A DNA stretch of 13,085 nt. Source: Gemmatimonadota bacterium (GTDB lineage Bacteria; Gemmatimonadota; Gemmatimonadetes; Gemmatimonadales; GWC2-71-9). The stretch covers positions 1 to 13,085 of the forward strand of contig QHTS01000106.1 of the NCBI GenBank assembly GCA_003220905.1. Reading direction: 5' to 3'. The translations under genes and the position numbers were made by a program. The notes under the pieces were generated by a model. The model had not been told where the DNA came from. It worked only from the letters and a program-made list of their open reading frames with translations, and did no database searches. Of the stretch, positions 13,068 to 13,085 are shown one piece after another (positions within the stretch are counted from its first letter, which is position 1; each line of letters opens with the position of its first letter).

Positions 13068-13085
13068 TGGGGGGAAGCTCCACGT

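Overview
The window is GC-rich bacterial DNA, densely packed, with almost every gene on the minus strand. No 16S rRNA, tRNA or other direct taxonomic marker is present. The gene content and protein style (an M1-peptidase-like secreted protein, ThyX instead of ThyA, a DUF116 membrane protein, a stomatin, thiolase plus 3-hydroxyacyl-CoA dehydrogenase) resemble Gemmatimonadota or a related soil lineage. That placement is inference. The broken thiolase would also fit an assembly error in a metagenome-derived contig.

Left part (1-4837): a secreted M1-peptidase-like protein runs off the left edge. It lies downstream of a tightly overlapping four-gene operon transcribed right to left: ATP-grasp ligase 1 (3652-4737), ATP-grasp ligase 2 (2636-3655), a GNAT acetyltransferase (2185-2685) and a lysine 2,3-aminomutase-type radical SAM enzyme (1134-2213). 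All three junctions overlap (4, 50 and 29 nt), and one sigma70-like promoter can be proposed upstream at 4809-4837. The aminomutase keeps the lysine-contact residues of true lysine 2,3-aminomutase. Neither ligase has the N-terminal signature of housekeeping D-Ala-D-Ala ligase. The simplest reading is a pathway making a beta-lysine-containing, probably N-acetylated small peptide or amide (osmolyte, wall component or secondary metabolite). This is the best candidate in the window for an undescribed system.

Middle part (4874-8736): thyX and an upstream FAD-linked oxidase of the GlcD/D-lactate dehydrogenase type form a minus-strand pair. A DUF116 membrane protein is the only plus-strand gene. It converges on a small putative lipoprotein gene, and a hairpin spans both stop codons. 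Three heptanucleotide-repeat tracts lie here. Two are inverted pairs of heptad arrays placed at the 5' ends of minus-strand genes, so that the open frames read through them.

Right part (8736-13067): a minus-strand run of thiolase (broken by a frame-changing internal deletion near 12325-12330), a stomatin/slipin, a conserved two-helix membrane protein, 3-hydroxybutyryl-CoA dehydrogenase, and a DUF2231 membrane protein with a histidine-rich tail that couples by TGATG to the lipoprotein gene. Thiolase and hydroxyacyl-CoA dehydrogenase together point to acetoacetyl-CoA/3-hydroxybutyryl-CoA metabolism (beta-oxidation, or the reverse route to polyhydroxybutyrate or butyrate). No stretch over about 300 bases lacks a gene; the longest gap is 136 bases (4738-4873).
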